From contig JAKZHN010000003.1 in assembly GCA_037179335.1 (NCBI GenBank), forward strand, positions 372,001-436,000: a DNA stretch of 64,000 nucleotides, read 5' to 3'. The stretch's first letter is position 1. Every line of letters starts with the position of its first letter. The stretch is from Cyclaneusma minus. Its lineage: Eukaryota > Ascomycota > Leotiomycetes > Marthamycetales > Marthamycetaceae. Shown here one piece after another: positions 1-11,003 of this stretch. Both the position numbers and the translations under genes were made by a program. A model generated the notes under the pieces. That model made no database searches, was not told the DNA's origin, and saw nothing but the letters and a program-made list of their open reading frames with translations.

Positions 1-999
1 AATAAAATTATTTTAATTAATAATAATATTTTTAATAATGGTATGATTTGCAAAAACAACTGAAAAAAATAACGAAAAAATAATAATAACATATATAGCT
101 ATATATAAAAGGCTATTTTAAATCATTTTGCAATAAAGAATAAAACACTGTATTTATACCATTTTAATAGTAATTTTGGCTTTTTATATATAATTGGCAA
201 GTTTTTAAATATATAAGTTTATAACGAAATTGGTAATTATTTAGTAATTTTTTTTAAAAAAAAATACATATTTATAAAAAAAAATTATATTAATTATTTT
301 TTTATTTAGCTAATTAAAATAAATATAAATTTAATAGCAAGCTTTAAAATTATTACCTAAATATTTCGCCATTAGCTAGGTTTAAATAATAGCTTACTAG
401 CTTTTATTAATTATAATATTGGCTTTATTTTTATAATCGTTTAATATAATATTTATAATATATTAAAGCTTTTTATTTTAAAAATATTGTTTTATTATAA
501 TAAATTAGTTATATTAATTTTATAAATAAAAATAAACACGGCCTTTTTTATATTATAATATACAAATAATAATATAATAGTGAAAAGGACAAACGGTTTA
601 ATAGCAAGGCTTGGTTAATTTTTTTTAATTTTCGAAATTATTTAAAAATCGTAATTAATATTGTAAATATAGCTTTGATTAATTGCAAATATAGCGTTTG
701 CAAAAGCTAATTGCGAATATAGCGTTTATAAAATTATTATTTCTTAATACGGATATAGTATTTATAGAGTTTCTTTTTATTTAATAGCAAATATAATATT
801 TATTAATAAATATAGCGTTTATAAAATATATATATATATAGTATTTGCAATATTATTAATATAATATTATATATTAATGGTTATAATTTATTAGAAATTT
901 ATGTAAATTAATCTTTTTAAATGTATTAAATAAATTTTAAAAAAGGCTATTTTATAATGCTAAATATATAAATAGCTTTCTCGCTTATATATATATACT

Positions 1000-1078
1000 A
1001 GGGACGTAAATAGGTCCCGTGGCCGAAGCTTTACGGAATTCCGGGCCCGCACCATTCCTGTTTAAACTAACGCGGGGG
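1000..1078. other. GC-rich island in AT-rich block (first)
   Basis: About 80 bp of ordinary composition inside the AT isochore. It contains AGGTCCCGTGGCCGAAG and a GGGCCCGC stretch. The GTCCCGTGGC string resembles sequence in the second island near 3820-3860, so both may be remnants of one repeat family or sequences added after the surroundings were mutated. No coding potential is visible. Confidence 0.5.
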
Positions 1079-3689
1079 CATTTTAATAAAAAATATAAAT
1101 AATTGATTTTATATTAAGGGATTAGCTATTGGTTAATTATATACGAAATACACAAAGTCTTTGGCTAGCCAAAAGCATATAAATAGAGTTTTTAAAAAAT
1201 TGCTTTTTTTTTAGCAATGCTTTTTGCAAATTGGCCGCCAGCTACTAATTTTGATTTTTTCGCTTGCTTTTTTTATATATAAATTATTATATAATATTAT
1301 AGCCGATTAATTTTAAAGCCCGTTAGTCTTAGTTTTAAAAAAGCCAGCAAAGTTTTAAATGCTTTTAAAAAGCAAAGCGGAGCTTGTTTTTAATTGGCTA
1401 GCTAGTAAATTTTAAAGCCGTTAGCTATATTTGGCATTTATAAAATAGATATTGGAAATAGGTATTTTTTTCTTTTATTGCATATAATGATTTATAGGGA
1501 TATGAATAGCTTAAATAGCTTATAATTGCTAAATTACTTGTATAGCGCTTTTAGCGATTTTTTAATATTTCCAGATTTAGCGTTATTTAATTATAATATT
1601 TGTTTAATTTAAAGCTTAAAGAAAATTAGCTAATTTTAATATTACCTAGTTAAATATTATTTTAAATTTATACTCTATTTTAATTTTAATAAAGCATAGT
1701 TTAATAAAGTTTTAAAATAATATTATAATTATAATAATTATAAATAATAATTATTACGGCCAATTATTTTAAAACCAGTTATAAAAAATATTAATTATAT
1801 ATTAAAAATAGTATTTTCAATTTCGGTCTAATTATTTATTAGCGAATTATGGGCTAAAAACAAACGGATTGCAATTTTTAAAATATATTTTTTTGCAAAA
1901 AAATTAAAAAAAAAAGTAAAGGCTTTTATTTAATTTAATTAATTTAAAAACTTTATAAATTCTATAAATTATAAAATAAAAAAACTCCGCTAATTTCCTG
2001 GCATTAATTGATTTATAATAGGAAATAAAAAAATTATTTGCTAAATTTATAAATTATAATTATAATTATATTATAGCCTTTTGTATTTTTAAATATTTTA
2101 TAAAATTCTACCATTATATATTATTATAATTAATTGAGTGCTAAAAAAGATTAAGCAATTCAGGAATTTTATTTCTTAAAACTTTCGCTTTAGCGCATTA
2201 TTTGAAATTCCTAATATAGCAATTATAATTTTTTAATTAGCTAGGCTATTAGTATTATTTTTAAGCAATTTTTTTTCAAAATAAATAATTTAAATTATAT
2301 TATAAATTTTAGCAAATTATTTTATATACAATATTTTTCAAACGAGTATAATTAATTTTCCATTTTTAAATATCAAGGTATTCTTTATATTAAATTTAGC
2401 AAAATTAATTTCTTTTTTTTTTAAATTTTCGCCGGGTTTTTATTTATACTTTTAAAAATCTTTATTATCAGCTTTTTAGTTATGTTTAAATAATTTGTTA
2501 ATTAATCTAATTTAATTTAAATTAATTGAATTTAATAAAGCAATAATATTCAGCTATAAATTTTATATAATTTCGAAGCTTAGTATTCTTTAAAAAAATA
2601 TAATATAATTTCTATAAAAAATTTCAAAAGCTACTGCTTATTTTTTTGATATATATTTAATAAAAGAATCTGTGCAATTAATAATACCTAGCTTACATTT
2701 AATTTTAAAATAATATTTTAAAAGCATTTTCCATTATTTCTGCAGAATATTTTTTTTAAAAAAGAAATATCTGGAAATCGTTTAATTTAGCTATTTATTA
2801 TTATTAAAATCCTTTAATATTTTTTTTGATTTTCAAAAATTTATTTATTTTATACAAAAGGAATCCAAATGATAAATCGGTTTTTTTTTAAAATTAAAGT
2901 TTTTGCTGTATATTTATACCGCTAATTTAAAAGATCTTTATAAATAAATCCAATAAAAAGTCCTTTTTTTAATTTTGATAATAGCTTAAATATTTCATTT
3001 ATAAATTTTTAATTTATATCGTTTATAGCTTTCTTTATTGCTAATTTATATATAAATACTAGCTTCGAAATTCATTTTGAAATTAGTAAATTAAACACTT
3101 TTTTTTAATATAAAATATTTGCGCTTTATTATTAATAAATGCATTAATTTATAAATTAATATTTTTTATTAATTAGCCAATTAATCTTTAAAAATAATAA
3201 ATTAACAAATTTAAATAACAGCTAATTAAAAAAAGAGTTTTTTGTTAAGTTTAATTATTTCCCAATTTTTTTTAAATATTTAACGCAAGTATTGATTTAA
3301 TTAAAAAACAATTATAAAAAAATCTCTTTATAATATATTTAATTTTATAATAAAAACACAGGCAAATTTCTTTGCATTGCAATTATATTTAGCTTTTTAT
3401 TTTTTAATAAGCTTTTTTTTATAACCAGAATAATTACTTTTGTTTTATGTATTTTTGAAAAATTAAATAAAAGCTTTTATTATAACCTTTGCAAAATTTT
3501 CCATTATTTTTATTTTTATTTTGCCTTTTTAAATTTTCACCGCTTAATTTATCCTTATTTTTATCCTTGCTACGCTAAAATTAATAATTATTTAAAAAAA
3601 TATTCTTAGCGGTATTAATAGTATTATTCTAAATAAGCATATTATAATAAAAATTATAATATAATATTTTGGCTTTTTTATTATAATAA

Positions 3690-3864
3690 AGGTCCCGGGA
3701 GGGCCGTTGCAAGTGAGCGGTTAAATATATAAATTAACTGTGAGCCAGCAAGGATAATCCCTGTGCGCAGACTCTTTATAGAGGCTGCCGTGCTGACTAA
3801 GCTATTAGCTACGCTAGGCCCGTGGCGGAGCCACGGTCCGTCCCCGAGGGTCCCGTTATATATT
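3690..3864. other. GC-rich island with perfect hairpin
   Basis: About 175 bp of GC-rich sequence flanked on both sides by AT-rich DNA. It begins with GGTCCCGGGAGGGCCG and ends with GTCCCCGAGGGTCCCG. At 3820-3836 lies a perfect 7-bp inverted repeat, CCGTGGC and GCCACGG, around a 3-base loop. A 78-codon minus-strand open frame spans the island but runs into AT-rich DNA and shows no protein-like features. It may be a young insertion or a fragment of a transposon end. Confidence 0.5.
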
Positions 3865-5200
3865 TCCAGGCTTTTGCAATTATAAATAATAAATATTATA
3901 TTTAATAATAACTCCAAAAAAATTACAATATAAAATAGCTAAAACGTTTTTATTAAATATTTTAGCTAATTGCGCATTATAATAAAAATCGCTAAAAAAT
4001 TTGCTAATTTCTTTTACCATTTATTTTATATTTTATATAATTTTTTAAAATTTTAATTATTTAATGCCAATTAATAAATAATTTGTTTTTAAAATAATAG
4101 CGGCTTTGAAAAGCTTATTAAATTGCATTAGTACAATAATTTTAAATATATATTATATATGAAGCTTTAAATAGAAAAAAACTATAATTTAAAATAAACT
4201 TATTTTTAATAGTAATTACCTAATATTAAAATTTAAAATTCTCGCTATTATTCAGTTTTTCCAAATCGGGAAGCTTTATTTGTTATTTTTTTTAATTTTT
4301 TTGCAATCATCGAATTCGAAATCGAAATTAAAATTATTGCTAAATTCGGGATTTAAAAAAAATAAAAAAAAGTTAATATTTTTAAATAGGATTTAAAAAA
4401 TATAATGCTTGTTATAATGATTTTAAAATAGCGGAAATAATTGTATAATTGCGACTTTTCCTTGTTTTTGCTGCGTATTAAGCAAAAATTAATAGTATTA
4501 TTATTGCTAATAATATTAGCGCAATTATATATAAAAGGTTAAATTACACCATTAATTTAATTGCTAAAAATCGCAATTATTAAAAAAAGATTTTTAACTT
4601 ATTTTTAAAAAGCGCGCAATAATTGCATATTATTATTATTGCGCGATTTATTAATTATAATTAAAGTCGGGACTAAAATTAAAATTAAAATATTTTAAAA
4701 TTACGCGGGATTTTCAATTTTAAAATTAAAGTTTTCTAAAATAAAAATAATTATTATAGCAATTAAAACAGCTAAAATAATTGAAAAAGAATTGCATAAG
4801 TAAAAATATTGGGAAATAGCATGCAATTGCTAAATAAAATTTGTATTATATATATTTTAATTTATTTAAAATAAATTAAAACGTTTAAAATTATTATAAA
4901 TAAATTTAAAGCGCTGGATTATTGCAGTACGCGATAAATTGCTTATAAAGAACAAAGCTTTAAAAACGGCAAATTTTTAAAGCTATTTAATTATCGAAAA
5001 ATAAACAAATTTAATACAATTATTATAGCGCGGGCTCAAAATTAAATAGAATGGCAAAACAGGACATAGGTTAATAGTATGTATTAAATTAAAGAGAAAA
5101 AAGATCCAGGGCGAGAAGCTTTTTAAAGAAGCTTCGAGGCGCTAGTCGCTTGCGCCGGACCGGTCACGGGCCGGGGTCACGTGGGCTGTTGCGGCCTGGG

Positions 5201-5275
5201 GCCGTCACAGCTGTCATCAACGCCATGCTCCTCGAGCTTGAAGCCTTTCTCAAGGATGAGGAGAAGATTCAATAA
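5201..5275 (+). pseudogene. Family 1 exon-1 remnant at the isochore edge
   Basis: A 24-codon open stretch ending in TAA. It contains I-N-A-M-L-L-E-L-E-A-F-L-K, which resembles the end of exon 1 in F1-b and F1-c (M-L-A-G/E-L-E-N/G-I-I/L-K-P). The remainder of such a gene is missing upstream, where the AT-rich block begins, and no splice donor follows. I read it as the edge of a further tandem copy lost into the mutated block. The match is short, so confidence is modest. Confidence 0.35.
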
Positions 5276-5461
5276 AGCATGCGTCTGCGTGCCAGAAATA
5301 CCTCGTTAATCCTCCTCCCTCCTCTTCTTTAGGAGCCTAAAGCGGAAAGCCATAAAGCGGAAGTCTGCTTCACGCTTCCAGACTCTTCAAGTGCCCATCG
5401 CGACCACACCCTCTTCCACCACACACTCTCTGCTTCATCACTCGACCAAACATCCACAGTC

Positions 5462-6239
5462 ATGGCAGACCAAGAGCCCGAGAAAGTCACCAAGCTGCGC
5501 GCGGGGATCCAAGGCATGCTTAACGACCTGGGAAAGGTCGTCGACTCTGCAAAGGTCAGTGACTTGGAGGTAAGTTTGCTTGCTGCATCAATGTGAACTA
5601 ATGCTGATTCAACTTTCCAGCGCAAGCGCGTCATGGATCCTGCACAGGAGATGACAGACCAGTACTTCGAAGTCCTCAACACTCACCTTGTGAAGATTGT
5701 GACTCGTGTCAGCGAGGAGCTCATTGCTCCTGCAGACATCGAGCCCGTCTCGAAGCTGATCGCTCTCACCAAGGACTTTTCTGATGCCTACGATTTGCTC
5801 CTCACGCGCTACGAAGCTGTCACCGAACACTTTGCTTTCCTTATCAAAGAAAACAAAGATGATGTAGCCACTGTCGCCGTTCTCAAGTCTCAACAGAGGA
5901 AGAGAGTCCGTCAGCAACCGTATTACCTTTTTTGTCTCTATGCATCTGTTTCAACTCCCAGACATCGTAATCTCCAACATCAAATTCGAAATCGAGACTA
6001 AGTACATGGTTGAGAAGGCTCGGTACAAGGCTTTCAAAGCAGGTGGTAAGTCAACCACGCATACTTCACCATGTAAAAGATCCTGACTGATATACTTAGG
6101 TCGTGACGATGCAACCTTGCGCAACGAGTACGCGCCCATCGTATGGGGCAAGGACTTTTCTGACACGGATGCCGATGATGAGGAGGACTTGATAGTCGAT
6201 CCTGGCGATGTCATGGATTTTATCACTGGCAGACGCTGA
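5462..6239 (+). CDS. Family 1 protein F1-a (three exons, one frameshift)
   Basis: Function unknown. Exons are 5462-5569, 5621-6045 and 6100-6239; introns of 51 and 54 bp have GTAAGT donors and CAG/TAG acceptors. Exon 1 encodes a short acidic/basic start (M-A-D-Q-E-P-E-K). Exon 2 is predicted helical and carries the family pattern F-S-D-A-Y-D-L-L-L-T-R-Y-E. Exons 2 and 3 join to give K-A-G-G-R-D-D-A-T-L-R-N-E-Y, matching F1-d and F1-e. The end is acidic (D-T-D-A-D-D-E-E-D). Exon 2 is one base longer than the 424 bp of F1-e. The frame breaks near 5890-5920, so this copy is either a +1 frameshift pseudogene or carries a sequencing error. No signal peptide or membrane segment is visible. Confidence 0.6.
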
Positions 6240-6585
6240 GGAATATGGGAAAGGGGTTCGAGGAGAGCAGCCATGGTGGTAAGATGATCAGAGTCGAACA
6301 AAGGAACCGGTGCGGTCAGTCAGTCTCAGATCAAGGTAGCTGCTCTAAGTCTCCCAGTCCTAGACCCAATAGCAGGTTCAAGAAGGAACTCTGGGAGTAC
6401 GGGCGATGAGACGACTTGCAAAATGCGCAGATACGAAAGACAATTGAAATTGAAGTTTCTGCAGACTTTCTCCATGTGTGTCCTTTCTTGTGAACGTAAA
6501 ATTTGCGCAAGAGTACTAACAGCTGCGTCTGCGCCCCCCCACCCCGACCCTACCCACATAAATATCTCTTCCTTCTCCCCCTCCG

Positions 6586-6650
6586 CCACGACACAAGAAA
6601 TTTGCGCAGGTCTGCGGAGCTTAGCGGCGGAAGTGAAGCTTCAACTTCCA
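6586..6650 (+). promoter_or_regulatory. Family 1 upstream block before F1-b
   Basis: The spacer 6240-6763 holds no gene. Its distal part carries a block seen ahead of several family 1 genes: a CACRACA(Y)A(T/A)GAAA-like string followed 10-40 bp later by GCTTAG and a G-rich stretch (here CGACACAAGAAATT then GGAGCTTAGCGGCGG). A pyrimidine-rich run precedes it. The position, 115-180 bp before the ATG, fits a promoter/5' UTR. Function is inferred from recurrence only. Confidence 0.4.
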
Positions 6651-6763
6651 GATTGCTCGAGAAACCTCCTCTCTCTACCTTTTCTTGTCAAGCAAACACC
6701 GCAACCACATCCTCTTCACCCAGACTCCCCAAATTCATCATTCTCCACTCGGCCTCAGCGATC

Positions 6764-7607
6764 ATGGCAAGCCAGACATCCATCCCCCAAGACGAAGCAA
6801 GCATGAAAGACTAGGACCCCGCGGAGTCTGCTCCAGCTACCATGAGCCCGGATGCCGAAGTCGCGATTGCCAAAATGCTTGCTGGACTTGAGAACATCAT
6901 CAAGCCCGCAAAGCCACAGCCCCTGGAAGTAAGTGCGTTTCCTATCTGTCCGAGTGAAGCTGGTGCTGACTTCTCAGCGTGAGCGTATTACGCACACCGC
7001 CAAGCGACTCCTTCAGTACTACTTCGAAGCCTATCCGGACTGCAACGCTGCCGATGAAGCAGAACGGTGGAAATTTGACCTTGATGAGAATCCCACTCCG
7101 GACACTCGGGACAAGAACATGATGGCCCTTGTGTGGGATTTATATCGCCGCTGGGATGCCGTTCTCCATCGCTACGCCGATGGGATTAGGCATTTGAATG
7201 ATCTGATTCAAGAGCGCGAAGGCAATCCAGCCGTCCTTCCCCCTCTCAGGGCCCTTTATCACGACCGAGTTAGCATCCTTGAGACGCTCATCCATGAGAC
7301 GCTCTACTGGGGCGGAAAGCATGACAGGAAAAATCTCCGTTTCCCTACGGTGGTAAAGTGGTACATCACTCCGGTATACATGGACTACTTGGCTACACAA
7401 ATGCTGAATGTAAGTTACCAAGCAGTCGGACTGGGAAGTAACTAGCAATGAAGCTAATACTCTGGGTAGCCCGACCCCCGCAATGGGGATTACTTTGTGT
7501 GTCCATACCTCACTGACGGCGTCGAAGTCTCGCCGTCCTGGGATTACGTTCCGATCATCAAGGATCAGGGCACTAATGACAAGGTCCCTGGGGTTCAGGC
7601 CAAATAA
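6764..7607 (+). pseudogene. Family 1 copy F1-b with early TAG in exon 1
   Basis: Closest relative is F1-c next door. Exons are 6764-6928, 6978-7409 and 7470-7607 (introns 49 and 60 bp, the second with a GCTAATAC branch site), all phase 0. The start M-A-S-Q matches F1-c, but codon 17 is TAG (6812-6814) where F1-c has Gln (M-A-S-Q-D-P-A versus M-K-D-stop-D-P-A). An in-frame ATG at 6842 could restart translation and would keep both splice junctions and everything downstream. Exon 2 begins R-E-R-I-T-H-T-A-K-R-L-L-Q-Y-Y-F, nearly as in F1-c. Either a nonsense allele or a protein with a shortened N-terminus. Confidence 0.6.
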
Positions 7608-7931
7608 GCCGCACGATTGGCCTGCGCGATGGTCCAAACACGGAGAGCCTAGGGGCAGAGATACTGAGAGGCTTTTGAGCCCAAGTCTTTGGATTCGGTG
7701 GTCGTTTGCTCAAAGGAAAATCAGAGATGTGGCGCTCAAAAGCAATGAGATATCGAATTCAAAACTTGACACTAAGAACAGCTCTAGTCGAGACCTTTTC
7801 AAACATTCTATATGCTTATTAGCTTTTGTGAAATTGTAATTTTGGGAAATAACAGCACTTGATTTGACAGACTCCTCTCTACTGCCCTTTTGAGCTATGA
7901 ACTTCTCATCTTTCTCCCCCCGCCCCCTTCC

Positions 7932-7985
7932 CACCACACATGAAACCATGAAACTCATGCATGGTGTTGGAGCTTAGTGCAGAAC
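7932..7985 (+). promoter_or_regulatory. Family 1 upstream block before F1-c
   Basis: In the gene-free spacer 7608-8152. It contains CACCACACATGAAACC, then GGAGCTTAGTGCAGAAC about 25 bp later, following a CT/CCCC-rich run. It is the same arrangement as ahead of F1-b and F1-d, about 170-220 bp before the ATG. No other gene is seen in the spacer. Confidence 0.4.
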
Positions 7986-8152
7986 CCCACCATCGATGTG
8001 CAGACTTCGCTAGTAAACAGCCGTTCACCAAACCCTCTCTACCCAAACTGCTCAAGCGAGCACCGCAACCACACCCTCTCCACCCAGACTCTCCGCCCAC
8101 AACCTTCAACCCCATATTTCTCCACTCCGCTCTCCACTCAGCCTCAGCAATC

Positions 8153-9043
8153 ATGGCCAGCCAAGAGCCCGTCCATCAGGACAACGACACCATGGCAAGC
8201 CAGGACCCCGCGCATCCCACTCCGGCTACCACGCCAAGCAAAGAAGCTGAAGCTGCGATGGAGAACCACCCCGAGGTCACCAGGATGCTTGCAGAGCTTG
8301 AAGGCATCCTCAAGCCCACACAGCCCAGCACCCAGGAGGTAAGCATGCCTATTCCCCCGCCCTTGCTCAATCAAGTGAAGCTGACACCGTCCTTTCAGCG
8401 CGAGCACATCATGCACACTGCCCGCAGGCTCCTCGAATACTACTTCTCCATCTCCGACATCCCCGAGTCCCTCCTCCCCTACTACCCCCGAACCAACACC
8501 AAGAAGAACCTCTCACTGCTCGCCTGGGATTTCTTCCGCTACTTCGACATCTTCCGCACCAACTACAACAATGGCACTCAACGCATCAAAGACCTGCTCA
8601 ACCAGCACAAAGATGATCCGGTCACTCTCGTCCCCCTTCGAGCCGTCCTCATCATCCGCGAGAAGATCAGCTGGAACCTGCAAGAGCGCGCAAACCACCC
8701 TTTCTCCGATGATTCGGGTTTTCCATTTCCCAAGGTCGTGAACGCTTACATCGTTTCCGCGGGCCAGACTTACTGGGAGGAACTGGTGAGTCATTTACCT
8801 TATCTACTTTAGGCAATTTAGGTGGACGGTGGGCTAACATATCAGCAGGATCGCCAACTTGGCGACACGGGAGTACCTATCAGCACCCCGTTTGGCAAGA
8901 TGGTGAAGCCGAACGAGTATGTCGAGCTCATTGGCGACGAAGAGTTTGCCGTGGAAATAGGCCCCCCGTACGACCTGCGCCCAGGTCACGCCCCCAGACG
9001 CCATGGACCCTACGTCCACCCCGCCCAGTGTGCGATGCTCTGA
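8153..9043 (+). CDS. Family 1 protein F1-c (three exons, intact)
   Basis: Function unknown. Exons are 8153-8338, 8399-8785 and 8849-9043, with introns of 60 and 63 bp. Both introns are multiples of three, so a naive reading runs through the first one. The spliced product is 255 aa. The ATG at 8153 is preferred over the upstream open frame because M-A-S-Q is shared with F1-b. Residues 1-60 are low-complexity Gln/Pro/Thr. Exon 2 starts R-E-H-I-M-H-T-A-R-R-L-L-E-Y-Y-F and continues as amphipathic helices containing F-F-R-Y-F-D-I-F. Exon 3 is less conserved (H-A-P-R-R-H-G-P-Y). No signal peptide or transmembrane segment. Best intact example of the F1-b/F1-c subgroup, whose second intron is phase 0, not phase 1 as in the other copies. 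Confidence 0.7.
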
Positions 9044-9454
9044 ATTCCGGGATCGTTCAGACAGAGATAGCGAGAGGCGTTGGCTTGGTAAATGGGAAGA
9101 TGGCGGATCGATGGTGGGATTGTGACTAGGGATGCAGATCATCGGCATGTTATCCTGGATCCAGAGAGCCTCTCTGAGCCCACGTCTTCAAACTCGGGGG
9201 CTATTGGCTCTGACGGAAATGCGGGATGTGGATGTTGACAGCAATGAAACATTTGAGTTCTAGTCGAGGACGTCTCCAATTGTGACCTTCATCATGATTT
9301 CCTATCTGTGCCCCTTTTTGTAAATGTCTGACTTCTGTAACAAATGAAGCTGGCGTCTGGGCCTCTGTGCACGTGACTTCCTCTATACTGAGCTCTTAAA
9401 CGATAAGAATTTACCTCTTCCCTCAACCATCGTTTTCGTTCCCTGCGGCCCCTC

Positions 9455-9507
9455 GCAACACATGAAATTCCGTCCGGCTCCGGCTGTTGAAGCTTAGGTA
9501 GCGCAGG
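9455..9507 (+). promoter_or_regulatory. Family 1 upstream block before F1-d
   Basis: In the gene-free spacer 9044-9593. It reads CGCAACACATGAAATTCC, then GTTGAAGCTTAGGTAGCGCAG, which matches the blocks before F1-b, F1-c and F1-e in order and spacing. It lies about 90-140 bp before the start codon. A conserved promoter/5' leader is inferred. Confidence 0.4.
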
Positions 9508-9593
9508 ACTGCCGCTCCCTGGTTTCTCCAGCACAACACTCGAACCCCACATCCTCTCCACGCACTCTCCCAATCAAGCCACAAACCATCACC

Positions 9594-10647
9594 ATGCCAA
9601 GCCAACAGTCAACCATCATGGCAACCCACGAACCCTACAGCCCTCCACTCTACCTCCCCCCTCACAAAATCTCCCTCATGGCAACTCCCGCATACGCCAA
9701 CCTGCTCGCCAAGCTCGAAGAAACCATCTCTGCCGCGTCGCTCCGCTCCGACGAGGTACTCCCCCTTCCCGTCCCCACATCCCCACATCCTCACCCAGCA
9801 TCTTCACTAACAACACCCCCAGGCACACCCCGTTCTCCTCGCCGCACAAGCCGTAGCCACCCACCACCTCTTCATCTCCACGCCCGGCATCCTCACTCAC
9901 ATGGTCGTCCACTCCGCCATCAAGTTGCCCCTTCATCTCCACATGACCCCAGAAATCCTCGACCTGTTCAACCTCTCAGGCGACTTTCAAAACGCCTACA
10001 ATTGCATGCTGAAAGAATATGTTGCGGAGTCAGAGAGGTTGGCTGACACGATCCGAAGATATGAGAGTGGAGCGGCTTTTGAAAACACGGCGGGGATTCT
10101 TAGGCCGCTGAGGGAAGAAGTGGAGAAGAGGAGGAAGGCGGGGGATCAGATGTTTTTGTTGAGGGCGAGTAGGATTTTTCACTTGCGCGAGGAATTGAAT
10201 GGGATGGTTGGGGAGGGGATGAGGAGGTATATGAGTGAGGTGGTCAGATATCAGGCGGTTAAAGCTGGTGGTGAGTTTGAGCTGATTGTGCATATGGGAA
10301 TAAGACTAATTAGATATTATCTAGGCTTTGACGATGAGAGCTTGGTAAATGAATACACTGAGATGGCGAGGAAGGACGAGGATAAGGCCAGGGAGAAGGA
10401 GAGGCAGGAAGCGGCGGGACAGAGAGGGTACAGATACGCTATGGATCTGGAAATGGAGGGAGACGGGGATGAGTGGCCAGCGATGTGGGGCCTGGCTATC
10501 GTCAATACGACTGATTCGCTGGATGAGCATTTTATGGCAAGGGCTCGGAGGCCTTTGAGTGGGATTCGAGTGGGGAAAGGGGAGCCGCTGCCGATTTTGC
10601 AGGGTGGTAAGAGGGGAAAGAGGAAGGGTGGTTGTGTTGTTCAGTAG
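9594..10647 (+). CDS. Family 1 protein F1-d (three exons, intact)
   Basis: Function unknown. Exons are 9594-9755, 9823-10270 and 10325-10647, giving 310 aa. Introns are 67 bp (CACTAAC branch, phase 0) and 54 bp (GTGAGT, phase 1). The 54-bp intron has no stop in frame, but its position equals that in F1-a, F1-e and F1-f, so I splice it. The product then reads K-A-G-G-F-D-D-E-S-L-V-N-E-Y, the family signature. The N-terminus is Pro/Ser-rich; the middle is helical with F-Q-N-A-Y-N-C-M-L-K-E-Y. The C-terminus is highly charged (K-D-E-D-K-A-R-E-K-E-R) and ends in a basic K-R-G-K-R-K segment that could be a nuclear localisation signal (inference). Confidence 0.7.
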
Positions 10648-10829
10648 AGTGGTGGGCTGATGTCGGGACTAGCTGCAATTGAGATGTTCGCAGATGTGCT
10701 TCTTGTTACGTGCTTCTTTTCGTGTATAGATGATTTCTGCAATAGCAGCTCTACCGTCTCTGCCAGCTTTCATATCTCCATCATTCTTTTTCCGCTCGTT
10801 TTCCTTGCGCTGCGCTAAGTGCGCTGCCC

Positions 10830-10890
10830 CACAACATATGAACTTCACTTTGCTATTGAACATTGGCGCAGAAAGTTCAACTGCCGCTTC
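10830..10890 (+). promoter_or_regulatory. Family 1 upstream block before F1-e
   Basis: In the gene-free spacer 10648-11003. It contains CCACAACATATGAACTTCAC followed by GGCGCAGAAAGTTCAAC. This is the most diverged copy of the block shared by family 1 genes; the GCTTAG part is not intact. About 115-175 bp before the ATG. Confidence 0.35.
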
Positions 10891-11003
10891 CACACTTCTG
10901 CAGCGGAATCTTCGTTACCAAAATTCACTCCTCAATCAAGCCACAGTACCCTAAAACCATAGCAAGCTCACAACCATCACACCCTAAGCTGTTCCCCATC
11001 TCC

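Larger units (their letters stand above)
1..5100. repeat. AT-rich, RIP-like gene-free isochore
   Basis: Almost pure A/T sequence dominated by TA, TTAA and poly-A/T runs. No open frame of any credible length follows it on either strand. The switch to balanced composition is abrupt at about 5100, just before the first family 1 sequence. This is what old transposon DNA looks like after repeat-induced point mutation in ascomycetes (C to T within CpA, so TpA becomes abundant). The original elements can no longer be recognised by eye. Two short GC-rich islands interrupt the block and are listed separately. Confidence 0.85.
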
